A stretch of 64,000 nt of DNA from Nemertoderma westbladi (GCA_032718475.1 JAUCBJ010002727.1:32427-96426), one strand, 5' to 3'; counted from the first letter of the stretch, positions 22,601-32,620 are shown. Numbers and translations: made by a program. The notes: generated from the letters alone by a model not told the origin.

Positions 22601-24399
22601 ATCTGTCTGTACTACATATTTCCAGAGACGACGCTTTGGATCAGAAACCCACAGGCACCAATAAACTTGTTGTGGAAATCCGTGAGAAGGATTGGAAATC
22701 TGGAATACCAGACGTCTCGCAAGGACTCTCACCTCTTCTGCAGAGAGCGATACATCACTACAGTTCCTGGAATCGGCTCTGTAAGGCCGTTACATATTTA
22801 AAGAGATGTTTTCACCATCACTACTCCGGGATGAAGACCAAAGGTGATACCGCTCCAATAACATCAGTGCAGGTCCATGTTATTAAAGATCTTCCCAAAT
22901 ATAAGATACCCGACAGGTTTCTGAAGGAGAAGATCAGTTATCAGGAGCATGAAGAAACCAACAAGCAGATGCTGAGACTCCTGCAATGCTATGAAGATTC
23001 CGATAAGTATTTCCTGTTGTTGAGAAATCCACAGATGCGCTTAAGGGATCGTTTCTCTAGCACAATGATAGATGGGTTGATACGTGTTGGAGGAAGATTA
23101 ACGAATGCTCCATTATCCTTTGACACTAAGTTCCCCATACTCATTAGAAATCTTGAAATACAAGTCAAGATGATTGTAGATGTTCACAGCAAACTTTATC
23201 ATGCTGGTAGGGAACGAGTTCTTAGCGAAATTTGAACTCGCTATTATTTTTATAAACCCCGTAGAGCTCTGAACCAAGTTCTTAGGAACTGTATACCCTG
23301 TAGGAAAGCATTCAGTAGGCCTTTAACACAGCGAGAGGCAGAATTACCTAGGGAACGAGTAAGCTTCTATGAACCACCCTTTACTAATACCGGTGTAGAT
23401 TTATTTGGCCCTATTGAAGTATATCGTGCTAGGACTATAGTCAAGAGATGGTGTGTAATCTTTGTTTGTATGACTTGTAGAGCTATCCATCTCGATATGG
23501 TGAACGATTTATCTACCAACAGCTTTCTATTAAGCTTACGACGACAGATCGCTCGCTTTGGCACTAGTAACACGATGAGATCTGATAAGGGAACTAACTT
23601 CATTGGTGCCAACAATGAAATCAAAGCTTACGTCAAAGATTGGAACCAAAGACAGGTGGACGATCAGCTACGAATAACAGCGTCTAGCTGGACCTTCAAC
23701 GCCGCCGACGCCCCTTGGTGGGGAGGAAGTTGGGAGAGATTAATAAGAAGTGTGAAGACAGCATTTCACTTTATAGTGCCTTGCCGTGCGTATCTCACCG
23801 ACGAACTTTTGCGGATGTTAATGGAGGAAATCGCCGCCTATCTCAACGAGAGACCGCTTATGCCAGTCTCATCGAGTCCCGATTCCCTGGAAGCGCTAAC
23901 ACCCGCGCACTTCCTACTGAAGAAACCTGTAGCCATGCTACCACAATCGGAAATCACAGACTGAGACGAATACTGCCGGCAAACTTGGCAACTCATGCAG
24001 TTGTTATCCCGTCGTTTTGCTGACCATTTCGAAAAACATTATCTGCCCACGCTACAACTTCGAACTAAGTGGTTTGCGCAGCAAGAAAACGTCAGCGCTG
24101 GAGACATGGTTCTTATTGTGGATGTAGATCTTCCACGTAAGCGGTGGCAGACAGGTCGTATCATCGAGACTCACATCTCGGATGACGGTTTGGTGCGATC
24201 GGTAGAACTCGTCGTCATGCGACGTAACTTCAAGAAACCGGGAATTGTCTTCGAGACGCAGCAGCTCAATCGCCCAGTTGGTCGCTTATGTTTACTGGAA
24301 AGAGACAGAGAACTCTCCGGAAACTATGGGAGGCAAGATACTCTTCCCACGACCACCTCCCTAATCCAACAAACATCTAGGGACTCCCCAGCTTATTAG
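16549..24399 (+). pseudogene. BEL copy A gag-pol polyprotein, interrupted by three TGA codons
   Basis: One reading frame runs from 16549 to 24399 except for TGA at 21742, 23233 and 23962 (copy C has sense codons at the first two and GGA at the third). The order of parts is: Ala/Glu/Lys coiled coil (about 17400-17620); leucine-rich coil and Pao-type capsid (18580-19070); three zinc knuckles (19498-19690); protease LLDSGSTGTFID (near 20020); reverse transcriptase with YMDD (21511-21522); RNase H (FGDAS near 22045); integrase with an HHCC zinc site ending CIPCRK, D near 23395, D near 23583 and E at 23734-23736; and a C-terminal domain with WQTGRI (to 24399). Between YMDD and RNase H it keeps 42 bp that copy C lost. 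All catalytic residues seem present, so only the frameshift and stops kill it. A 9-bp in-frame deletion relative to C lies near 23446. Confidence 0.9.
19204..19985 (+). promoter_or_regulatory. Cluster of consensus splice-donor sequences in nucleocapsid-protease region
   Basis: Seven (A or C)AG|GT(A or G)AG matches lie in under 800 bp, with GT at 19207, 19348, 19390, 19429, 19480, 19726 and 19978. All are read in the same codon phase, giving Lys or Gln, Val, then Ser or Arg. Most are kept in copies B and C. They could be donors for subgenomic mRNAs that reach the 3' accessory ORFs, or they could only reflect a repeated protein motif. The use of any of them is unproven. Confidence 0.45.
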
Positions 24400-26025
24400 C
24401 ATATGGAGTGGGTGTGTGACCATATTATTTTATATTTTTATCATTTTATACTTATGTACGTATTATTATGTAATTTTATTATAATCGTTTTATTTAATTT
24501 TATTTAGTAGCATGTTATTTTAGCGATTGTTTAGTAGATCAGTGCAATATATTCGCGTTTATTACGTAATTACTTATATTATATATTTAGTGCGACGGCG
24601 AGAAATAATTCTTTTTTCTCTTTCCTTGCTGCCCGTATTACATTACGAATACGTAACTACAGTAAGATGAAATGTCCGTACTTATTAAAGTACAATAAAG
24701 CCACTACTATATTTAAGTATTATTGGTAGGCAGAGTATTAGGAATGCAAAGTTCAGATCCTCGTGTCTCGGCTAAACCAAGCTCTGGGTAGACCTTGGAA
24801 ACGACTTGCCTCTTCACACTGACATTGCTTCGTGCGATATTGCTCTCATACCGTATATTAAATAATACATATAGTAGCGTGATGTCCCTTTAACAGTAGC
24901 GTATAACGCAAAATAAATCTGTTAAACCCTTTGACCATCTGCAATTCTAGTCGATTAAGATATCGCGGCACCCACCGATATACTTGAAAGACAAAATTCT
25001 AGAATCAGTGGTTAACGTCCCCAGACAAGTTCTGGAATAAACTGGTGCCCATCCTAAATATTAATTATTAATATTTATAAAATCTGTCAAATTTTAGATC
25101 CTTTAAAATTCTAGTCGATTAAGATATCGTAGCACTTACCGATACTCTTAAAAAGACAAATTCCTAGAATCAAGGATCCCAGTCCCCAGACACGTTCTGG
25201 AATAAAATTGTGTCTATTTAACATTAAATAATAAAATTTACGGGAATAAATTTAAATTCATATATTTCAATGAATTTAATAAATTGTCATTTTATGCAAT
25301 TTATAACATTCCCAAAATTCCATTAATTAATAGATCATGGGAGCGGAGATTCACTCTATTAAGTGTATTTGTGTGCGAGAATCTCCAATATATAGTCAAT
25401 AGCCGATAAAATTCATAAAATCATATATAGAGAGGATATTGACAATTAAAGAATTACTATTAAATAGCATCCCAGATCTGTATGCATGAGAATTACCCTA
25501 ATTCTACCGCTAGCTTTCCATAATGTCACCATGGCAACAACCACGCTAGAATTAGAAGTGAGTTAAAGAACAATAGAAGGCTTGCCCCATTGAATAGCAT
25601 AGGGAATAAATAGCGCACTGCTAGTATCCAAGGATACATAATAAATACAGTGACATTCTGGAAGGTACTGACTAACGGACAAATGGCCCGAATGCGTGCA
25701 GTTTATGGCAGTTGTGTTGAATTTGTGCGTTTGTAGGTGAATGTTACTACTAAGGTGTGTTTACAGTAGCGAGTCGCAATTGTGAAAGTAGCCCTAACTC
25801 TCCACAAAGAACCTGCAGTACATCTAAGCCTTTGGGACGGACAGTGGAGTGACTTGTGCCAGTTATCGTTGTCGTTGTGTAGCTACATCGTTGGCGAAAG
25901 CACAGCGACGACAGTACATCGGCGCTGAGGATCTTACACTGTCCGGGGGCAAAAGAGGGGTAGGCAGCGACGCCCACTAGCCTAATATATAAACTCATTA
26001 TAATATTGATAAACTCATAGCAGAT
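24400..26025 (+). other. Conserved non-coding block after pol, with 164-bp tandem repeat, copy A
   Basis: No gene is present. Two imperfect copies of a unit start at 24944 and 25108 (ATTCTAGTCGATTAAGATAT), each ending in CCCCAGACAAGTTCTGGAAT or a close variant that can form a small stem. The whole block is strongly conserved in copies B (17-1642) and C (47292-49024). Its position suggests an RNA signal (export, packaging or splicing). Confidence 0.55.
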
Positions 26026-26466
26026 ATGACTGAGTTGATAGAAGATGATCTTGGCATCAGGGAGCGATATACTCTACCTTTACAAGCGTTTGTCGATAGC
26101 TTGATACGCGGAGACGCTGATCCAACTACTACGGAGGATGATGGTCGTTATATCGAACCGCCAATGTCGCAGGAGCAACTTACGCGTGAATTGGATTATA
26201 GAAGGTTCACCGCTCGCTATACGCATCGTAATGGTACGTATATGGACTTCTTAACTACTGGCCATCCTATCGATTTACACGATACAGACGATGTAGACAC
26301 CGAAAGGGAAATGGTTTTATTTAAATATCATACCCAGCGGAGTTGGAACGATAAACCGAGAGTGGAACACGAGAATTCTATTCGAAGTCGGCTCGAGGGA
26401 AAGAACATGGAAGAAGGCTTGAAAAGACAAATAGAGGAGAACCACTGGAGAAGAGACGTGGGTTAA
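26026..26466 (+). CDS. BEL accessory ORF 1, 146 residues, copy A
   Basis: The product begins MTELIEDDLGIRERY and is acidic, with no signal peptide, membrane segment or known motif. The start ATG and the AGCAGAT before it are conserved in all three copies. Copy C has the same first 120 or so residues (49025-49390); beyond RSRLE (near 26396) A and C are unrelated. It lies where other BEL elements may carry an envelope gene but looks nothing like one. It could be the first part of a longer spliced accessory protein. Function unknown. Confidence 0.6.
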   Translation: MTELIEDDLGIRERYTLPLQAFVDSLIRGDADPTTTEDDGRYIEPPMSQEQLTRELDYRRFTARYTHRNGTYMDFLTTGHPIDLHDTDDVDTEREMVLFKYHTQRSWNDKPRVEHENSIRSRLEGKNMEEGLKRQIEENHWRRDVG

Positions 26467-27210
26467 TGTCCAGGGTCCATAATGTGAATAGTTTTCCCCG
26501 GGGCACGGGTGCTCGCGGGCGGTCTCCTTCGGGGGGCTGTAAATTTCTCTTCCTTCATCGTTTTCCTGCAATTATTGTGATCAGTGTCACAATTAAAAGG
26601 CAAGAACGAATGATGACGTGACGGAAAACTTGTCCATTGTGGTATCTTATGGATACTACCCTATATCTTCCCTCCTCTTTACTTCCCTTATCCCTCTATA
26701 CATCGCTATTGAAAATACAACATTATTCGTCCCACCTTCTCTTCCCAACGCGCTCGGAGCTTTGGGAAACGATCGACCAATCATTGCCGTATCGTAGTAT
26801 TGATTATACCACCTCTTAATAAACCTCCCATCCCTTACTGTTAATCTGGATGCTCATATTGGTGTCCGCACCTCCTATTCATGTCACACTCTGTTGATAT
26901 TTATGATATCAACTTCCACCCTCTCATTGTTGATTAGAAAATCAACCACCAATGATTTCCTTAAGTCCACTACCGTGATACAAGGACTGAAAGGACACGC
27001 GGATAGTTTGTGAACAACTGGTACCATTGTGTGTCATAAATCTGGTTGTTCACCTCCCTAATCACCAGGGATAAATTCATTTGGAGATAGTCTTCGAACG
27101 TTTGTATCCTCCTACTGAGATCGTATTTCTGAATATTTCAGAATGCGAAATAGTTTTTTCCTCTGCTCTACCATCGCTGTCGGAGAACATATTAGGCATA
27201 CAACGGGAAC
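26467..27210 (+). other. Spacer between accessory ORFs, copy A only
   Basis: No counterpart exists in copy C. It lacks a convincing gene. Near its end a pyrimidine-rich stretch (27151-27170) is followed by AG at 27182 and 27193, a possible splice acceptor 18-30 nt before the next ATG. Confidence 0.4.
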
Positions 27211-28929
27211 ATGGAGAACATTCCATACCCTTTCGTTGATACTCAGCTGATTGCTCCTTGGGCAGAAGGCCGAGGTTTCTTCCGCACTATGTATGCCAAT
27301 ACACCCAGCGGCATTACTAAAGTACAACGAACCTCCATCGGACATCTTGCCTTTCAAGAATACGGATGGAATTTCAAGGTTGGAAATCCTATAAATTACC
27401 AACAAGTATATGGAGATCATTATTCTCGTTTATACTTTGATGGACCATTGACCGCGCCTGGCGCCGTGTATAGCTTTATGAGTGTTCCACTTCGTCCCTC
27501 CTTAGCTATATACACGATATTTGAAAACGCAGCACTTGCCGGTTGGCTAGCCGATGTGTGCAGTCGTACCATACGCGCCCATCCATTAATACTTGGAACC
27601 AAACTCGCCAAGTTAGATGAACACAATAAATTCATCCGCTTCGAATGTTTCAGACGCTTTCTGACTCCGTTCCGTAACGTTGATAGTCAGTTCAAGGACC
27701 GCGCTCTGACCAAACTCAGCCTAAGAGACTCAGCTGCGGAGAAGCTAAACAGCGCGGGATTTGCTCTCTTCCAGGACGTTTGTATACAGAACTTACATTC
27801 ATCTGTTATACAAAGACCCCGAATACCCACGGGTTATTCTGTCGTGGAGGTTCAGACAGTGGGTCCGCTTGCGGAGACAGCCGCACCTACCTCAGCTATG
27901 CAATTGGAAGACGAACCAATCTGCTTAGAGTCTGAAGCGACCCAGCCTACAGCGCCCCGGAGCAGCGATAACGACTACGTCTTAGAGTGGTATCAAGGTC
28001 CACAATGTCTCACTGCATACGATTATCGACACGCTAACTATGTTTCTCGAAAACGTTGTCGATTATGCACATCGAGAGACCATTTCACCCCCATGGACTC
28101 AGACGTACCCTGCTCCTATTTCCACGAACAACCGATGATGGAGATATATTGTGCGTATTGCAGACTTAATAACTCTCATATTTTTGCAGTCTGCCCCCAA
28201 TTTATGACTCAATGCCACCACTGTCAACTTAAAGGACATGCCAGTTATAATTGCCCCTTTAATCGCGATTTAGAGAGCGTAGATGAGATGATTACCCTAC
28301 GCTACATCCGAGCTTGGGAAGCGAACGCGGATTTACATTGTGAGTCCCGCCATCGCTACTACCCTGGACGCTCTTACGAGGGAGTTTACGCGTTCCATCC
28401 TTATTTATTCGCGTCTGTGGAACAAAAAACACGCACACCGAGTTACGAACTAATGAAGCGTGTTGGTGAGTGTATTTCCACCAAATTTGTTCGAAAATAC
28501 CTTAGGAACGTCAATCCTAACGATATTACTTCATACCATTTGATCAATTACATCCGTCAAGACCCTGAGTATGGCGATTTATTTATCAACTCGCACCCTG
28601 AGTTACAGGAAGTATCTCGACGGCCCTACGAATATCGAGCCCGAGAACGCGAGCTGGAAAGAACCATTAAACCAAGGAAGTTTCTCACCACTCACGGTCC
28701 GCCTACCGCCATTGTCCAGACGACCCATCAGGGACCCGTAGGAGCTGCTGTCCTAAGACGCGCCCTAAAGGCCGTTAGACCTCGCTCCACTGAAGTTGAT
28801 ATCGATCAACCCAGTACCTCAACCGGCGGATACACCGATCGTAATCCTAAACCTTCTGGTGCGGTTGTGTTGCGCCCTTCACCCAGGAGTTACAGCCCTC
28901 CTAGTAAAGTGGCTCGAAAAACTGCGTAA
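27211..28929 (+). CDS. BEL accessory ORF 2, 572-residue zinc-knuckle protein, copy A
   Basis: This is an uninterrupted frame with a strong translation context (A at -3, G at +4). The N-terminal half has no recognised domain. A cysteine/histidine region in the middle (about residues 285-350) includes a perfect CX2CX4HX4C knuckle, CHHCQLKGHASYNC, preceded by CX2CX5HX4C (CAYCRLNNSHIFAVC) and another CX2C pair. This resembles nucleocapsid zinc knuckles, so nucleic-acid binding is likely. The tail is basic and Pro/Ser-rich (PRSYSPPSKVARK). There is no signal peptide or membrane anchor, so it is not an envelope. Copy C shares only the last 30 or so residues. The frame is intact while gag-pol of the same element is broken. 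No homologue is recognised. Confidence 0.7.
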   Translation: MENIPYPFVDTQLIAPWAEGRGFFRTMYANTPSGITKVQRTSIGHLAFQEYGWNFKVGNPINYQQVYGDHYSRLYFDGPLTAPGAVYSFMSVPLRPSLAIYTIFENAALAGWLADVCSRTIRAHPLILGTKLAKLDEHNKFIRFECFRRFLTPFRNVDSQFKDRALTKLSLRDSAAEKLNSAGFALFQDVCIQNLHSSVIQRPRIPTGYSVVEVQTVGPLAETAAPTSAMQLEDEPICLESEATQPTAPRSSDNDYVLEWYQGPQCLTAYDYRHANYVSRKRCRLCTSRDHFTPMDSDVPCSYFHEQPMMEIYCAYCRLNNSHIFAVCPQFMTQCHHCQLKGHASYNCPFNRDLESVDEMITLRYIRAWEANADLHCESRHRYYPGRSYEGVYAFHPYLFASVEQKTRTPSYELMKRVGECISTKFVRKYLRNVNPNDITSYHLINYIRQDPEYGDLFINSHPELQEVSRRPYEYRARERELERTIKPRKFLTTHGPPTAIVQTTHQGPVGAAVLRRALKAVRPRSTEVDIDQPSTSTGGYTDRNPKPSGAVVLRPSPRSYSPPSKVARKTA

Positions 28930-29024
28930 ACGCCGTCCTCGTAAGAAAGACTAACTGTTTAGAGTATCTTTATATTTTAGAAACTGTGATTTGTTATATT
29001 TTATAGACTTAAATCCCATTTTCT

Positions 29025-29032
29025 GGGAGCGG
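29025..29032 (+). promoter_or_regulatory. Polypurine tract, copy A
   Basis: GGGAGCGG lies immediately before the 3' LTR and has an exact match before the 3' LTR of copy C (50455-50462). It would prime plus-strand synthesis. It is short and has one C. Confidence 0.6.
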
Positions 29033-29866
29033 TGTAAAGGCTTTTGCGTAATTAGCCGGTTATTTTCCCCGTAAAGTACTCTGTAGTTGGTTTAACCGGC
29101 ATAAAAGGCCGTGTCCTTACTGTATTGTTGTTTTAGAGGACATAAAAGCCATTTCTTCTGTATGTGTACTTTAGCGGACATGATTAGCAATTCTATGACG
29201 CAATAAGCCGGATCCTCTTGAAACAGTGTAGATACCATGACGACGGCTAACAGCTGATATTGCCACGTAGAACATCCCTTTGTTCTTTGTTCTCTCTTTG
29301 TCCGGTCGACCAATCAGAGCGTTTTTTTGTCTCTGTGTTGGAGATGGTATATAGAAACTAGGGAAGTGAGTCAGTATTGCGACTTACATTAAGTGGTTTG
29401 AAGTGAATCTAATGCTATTTTATAGGCCCTACACGTATTGTCTGTTGTTCTCCTTATATGTGACTAAAATTAGTGAAGGTCGGCAGATTAGTGTGCAGTA
29501 TTGTGCAGTATTGTGTATGATTGTGATTGATAACGAAGCATCTCCTAAAGAATGCGCCATATACGTGAATCTATAGCCATCCCGTTGCGTCTGGTTTAAG
29601 TCATAACTCTGTTTATATATTTAGAGCGCCACGTCCTAAAGGAACTGTTAATATTTCCCGAAAGTGAATAATATTGTCAGAGATTATATATCAAGATCAG
29701 TCGAATAATACAGTAGGTCTATCCCGCAATACGATTAGGCTTCCGAATCCAGTCTCCCGGGTATATCCAGCGGGTGAATGATCGCGCATAGACTGGTTTC
29801 GGCTAATGTAGTGTATCAAATATTTGTCGTAGGCTAAAGACTATCTATTATCTAGAAGACATCCTA
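29033..29866 (+). repeat. 3' LTR of BEL copy A
   Basis: It is 834 bp and by reading identical to 13088-13921. Identical LTRs mean that the insertion is young on an evolutionary scale, or that the LTRs were recently gene-converted. Confidence 0.93.
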
Positions 29867-29881
29867 AATTTAATTAAACAA

Positions 29882-30300
29882 ATTGATTGTTTTGGGAGAA
29901 TAAGCATTTTTTTTTTGGGGGGGGGGGGCGGAATATTTATTTAATTTGGGGAAAGATGTACCTATTTGGGGGGAATAAGTATTTATTTTCGGGGGTTAAG
30001 TATTTATTTTTGGGGATTGCGTATAAATTTTGGGGGGTTATGTATCTATTTTCGGTGATTATGTATTTGTTTTTGGAAAATTTGTATTTATTTTGGGAAA
30101 ATTTGTATTTGTTTTGGGGGTTTTGTCATTTATTTTGGTGTGAAAAATGGGTTTGGGGGAGCATTTAGTTATTTTGGTGTTCAATATTTGTTTTTGGTGT
30201 TCAATATTTGTTTTTGGTGTTCAATATTTGTTTTTGGTGTTCAATATTTGTTTTTGGTGTTCAATATTTGTTTTTGGTGTTCAATAATTTATTGTTTTTG
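29882..30300 (+). repeat. T/G-rich low-complexity DNA and 20-bp tandem repeat
   Basis: A G-run near 29919 is followed by degenerate units of the type TATTTATTTTGGGGG, then five full copies plus a partial copy of the 20-bp unit TCAATATTTGTTTTTGGTGT from 30181. The frame 29887-30168, rich in Phe, Leu, Tyr and Gly, is a product of this repeat. Confidence 0.85.
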
Positions 30301-30422
30301 GCGTTGAAAAAATTATTTTTGTTGTTTGAATAATTTGATATTTTTTAGTGTGACTTTTTAATTGGTAGCCATTCTTCAATAGCTTACACATCTAACGATT
30401 TATTTAAGTAAAACAACACTTG

Positions 30423-30488
30423 AGCGGTACTGCTAATCCTACTCCCTTGTAAGGGAGTAGGGTAGGGAGTGGGATTAGCAGTACCGCT
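30423..30488. repeat. 25-bp-arm inverted repeat (long hairpin)
   Basis: Arms 30423-30447 and 30464-30488 pair with a single mismatch that would be G:U in RNA, around a 16-nt loop. A nested ACTCCCT/AGGGAGT pairing (arms at 30441 and 30452) is an alternative. It lies 275 bp upstream of IDI1. It may be a foldback element or a small-RNA-like hairpin. Confidence 0.7.
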
Positions 30489-30762
30489 ACTTTACAAAAA
30501 AGTAGCCGTGCCGTACCACAACGCAACTACACCCCTCTTGAGCCTGTTATTATTTAGTCAATGTGTTTGCCATTAAACAATAAACTAACAACCTTCTCAC
30601 CTCCCATGTACTTCTACCAACCATCTGAATAATGATTGTTACCACGTGTTTTACGATGTTACTGTTCTCATAATTTTTGTTGTAGAATAATATCTGAATA
30701 TTACCGTACTATATAAAATAGAAACAACATCATTCATTATAATAAATACAGAAGTAGGCCTA

Positions 30763-31605
30763 ATGTCAGTCCACACGGTCGCGTGCAATATTTTCCGATA
30801 TTCGCGTCGTAGTTACGTCACTTCCGCGAACCACCCCCGGAAACTGTTCATCCGTTACGGGTTGCCAAGGACTGCGACATTGCAGGGGCTCATTTCCAAA
30901 ATGGCGGAGGACAGCCTGCTGGCGCTCGCAGACACTAAACAAGCCGAATTGATGAAGGAACTTTGTATTCTAGTCGACGAAAACGATTCGGTCCTCGGGA
31001 AAACGACGAAACGGAACTGTCACTTAGCGGAAAACATTAGCAAAGGCATGTTGCACAGGGCGTTTAGTGTCTTCTTATTTAACAACGAAGGCCAATTATT
31101 GCTGCAGCAACGGTCTGCTAATAAGATAACATTCCCGTTGTACTGGACTAACACCTGCTGCAGTCATCCTCGGTACAGTGCCGATGAAACGGACCACAAC
31201 GGGTCCAGTAAAGGCGTCGTGTTGGCGGCACAACGACGCCTTTACGAGGAGTTGGGAGTCCATCCGTACTTGTTGCTCCCGGATCAGTTCACTCTCCTCC
31301 GTAGGATCCACTACCGGGCGATCTGCGACGACCCCCGGTGGGGCGAGCACGAGATCGATTACGTATTATTCACGGACGCGCCCGAAGTTACGCCTCCAGT
31401 GGTGGAAGCCGATCCCAATGAGGTCGAGGACTGGAGGTTCTTTACTCAGGATGAGTTGAAGGAATTTATGAGTTCCGGAGAAAAGTTCACCCCGTGGTTT
31501 AAACTTATCGCGAATAATTTTCTGCATAAATGGTGGGATGCAATGCTTGTAGGTAAACTTCATGAACACGTTTCTAGTGAAATTTACAGAGACATTAATA
31601 AATAA
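30763..31605 (+). CDS. IDI1: Isopentenyl-diphosphate delta-isomerase
   Basis: The 280-residue product converts isopentenyl diphosphate to dimethylallyl diphosphate, the starter for isoprenoid and sterol synthesis. Family marks are LHRAFSVFLFN, the active-site TNTCCSHP at 129-136, the Nudix-like helix (AAQRRLYEELG), the metal/acid motif WGEHEIDY at 193-200, and the C-terminal TPWFKLI...KWWD. The core aligns from about residue 55 to the end. Residues 1-46 are an Arg-rich, acid-poor extension typical of a mitochondrial presequence, and Met47 (30901) has a much better Kozak context (AAAATGG) than Met1 (C at -3, T at +4), so a second, cytosolic or peroxisomal form is likely. The gene is in a single exon, unlike mammalian IDI1. 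It ends TAA with no defects. Confidence 0.93.
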   Translation: MSVHTVACNIFRYSRRSYVTSANHPRKLFIRYGLPRTATLQGLISKMAEDSLLALADTKQAELMKELCILVDENDSVLGKTTKRNCHLAENISKGMLHRAFSVFLFNNEGQLLLQQRSANKITFPLYWTNTCCSHPRYSADETDHNGSSKGVVLAAQRRLYEELGVHPYLLLPDQFTLLRRIHYRAICDDPRWGEHEIDYVLFTDAPEVTPPVVEADPNEVEDWRFFTQDELKEFMSSGEKFTPWFKLIANNFLHKWWDAMLVGKLHEHVSSEIYRDINK

Positions 31606-32599
31606 TATTAATGAAATGTCTTAATATAATAGGAAACTCAATTGATATTAAGGTTCCATACAAATTGTATTTGCCTTAACAGTTCCTTAAAACATGGACG
31701 AGACAATATATCTGTCATTATTTGTTTTGGACTTTTGTGGTCAGACGCCTTTTGTATCCGGACTTCATTATGGTTGAATATTGTTTATTGCCTTTTATTT
31801 TCACCCCTTGGTGTTGGCCAACTGTAAAACAAGTGCAACTTGTCATATAGAATTGAGTATTATATAATCTGTAGTTATTATTACTTTATTGTATTTATCA
31901 GCAATACATAACGTATTCTAATCCACGATCTTCATCACCAAAATCTCATCGCGGCGAATTGATATTCGGAACCAGATCCGGACCGGATCCGGATTCGGAA
32001 CCAATGTTAAAATATAAATTAAGGGAAAGGAGCAGGTTACAGGGGCGCGTTATTCTAACCAAAACAATAAAATATAGTTAATAGAGCAGATACCCCGTTA
32101 CTCGATGCCGAGCGTTACTTATTAAGAATAACGTATTGCGCTAGTGTTTCCTTTTCTCTTGTTTAGTTAGGCCTACTAACTTTATTTATTATACAATAAT
32201 ATTAATATTCGATCAGCAGTGTAATTAATTCCATTTTGCCTATTTATGTTACGTTTAAAATAAATAGTACCATAATTTGTTGTCATAAATATATTTATGT
32301 TTGTTGAGATTCTGCAATTATTCCTATAAGCCATCGATTGATATCCTAAGCTTATAGGCTTGTGGATCAACCCCGGTTGGGCCCAATGGCACTTATTGGA
32401 CTTGGTTTATTTGTAGGGTCACATTATACACATACACACACACACACACACACATACAGCCTTCGTGTATTCAGTTTTATACTCGTTGGTATTTTAAAAA
32501 TTCTCTGACAGAATTGTTGAATTTCGCCCAAACAGAAAATTCAGATTACTGTTAACTTCATTTTTTTTTATTATTTATAATTTCTTGAGTTATAATATT
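31606..32599. other. Intergenic, with CA repeat and GGATCC-rich palindrome
   Basis: The IDI1 3' UTR must start here; no decisive poly(A) site was seen. A palindromic stretch with repeated GGATCCGG is near 31975-32000, and a (CA)n run is at 32430-32456. No gene. Confidence 0.45.
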
Positions 32600-32605
32600 T
32601 TTATT
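32600..32605 (-). terminator. Polyadenylation signal AATAAA for the minus-strand gene
   Basis: AATAAA on the minus strand, 15 nt after the stop of the exon at 32621-33085. This supports that exon being terminal. Confidence 0.5.
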
Positions 32606-32620
32606 CATTGACATAACAAA

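Larger units (their letters stand above)
13088..29866 (+). mobile_element. BEL/Pao LTR retrotransposon copy A, structurally complete
   Basis: It has two 834-bp LTRs (13088-13921 and 29033-29866) that I read as identical, a primer-binding site (13925-13942), a 2.3-kb leader, gag-pol (16227-24399), a 1.6-kb conserved non-coding block, two accessory ORFs (26026-26466 and 27211-28929) and a short purine tract (29025-29032). The flanking pentamers are AATTG (13083-13087) and AATTT (29867-29871), a probable 5-bp target duplication with one change. At 16.8 kb it is long for the superfamily because of the leader and the 4.6 kb between pol and the 3' LTR. Gag-pol carries one frameshift and three in-frame TGA codons, so it cannot make a full polyprotein. 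Confidence 0.93.

Noticed and set aside
21742-23964. Recoding of TGA, since all three stops in A and both substitution stops in C gag-pol are TGA at NGA codons
   Set aside because: The NAD synthase and the PH-like exon seem to end at TGA, the sites differ between copies, and C also has a TAA stop; point mutation of NGA codons is simpler.
26026-28929. Envelope gene of an errantivirus-like BEL element
   Set aside because: Neither accessory product has a signal peptide, transmembrane segment or furin-type site; the larger one has zinc knuckles instead.
29887-30168. 93-codon frame rich in Phe, Tyr, Leu and Gly that might be a membrane peptide
   Set aside because: It is produced by degenerate TATTTATTTTGGGG units.
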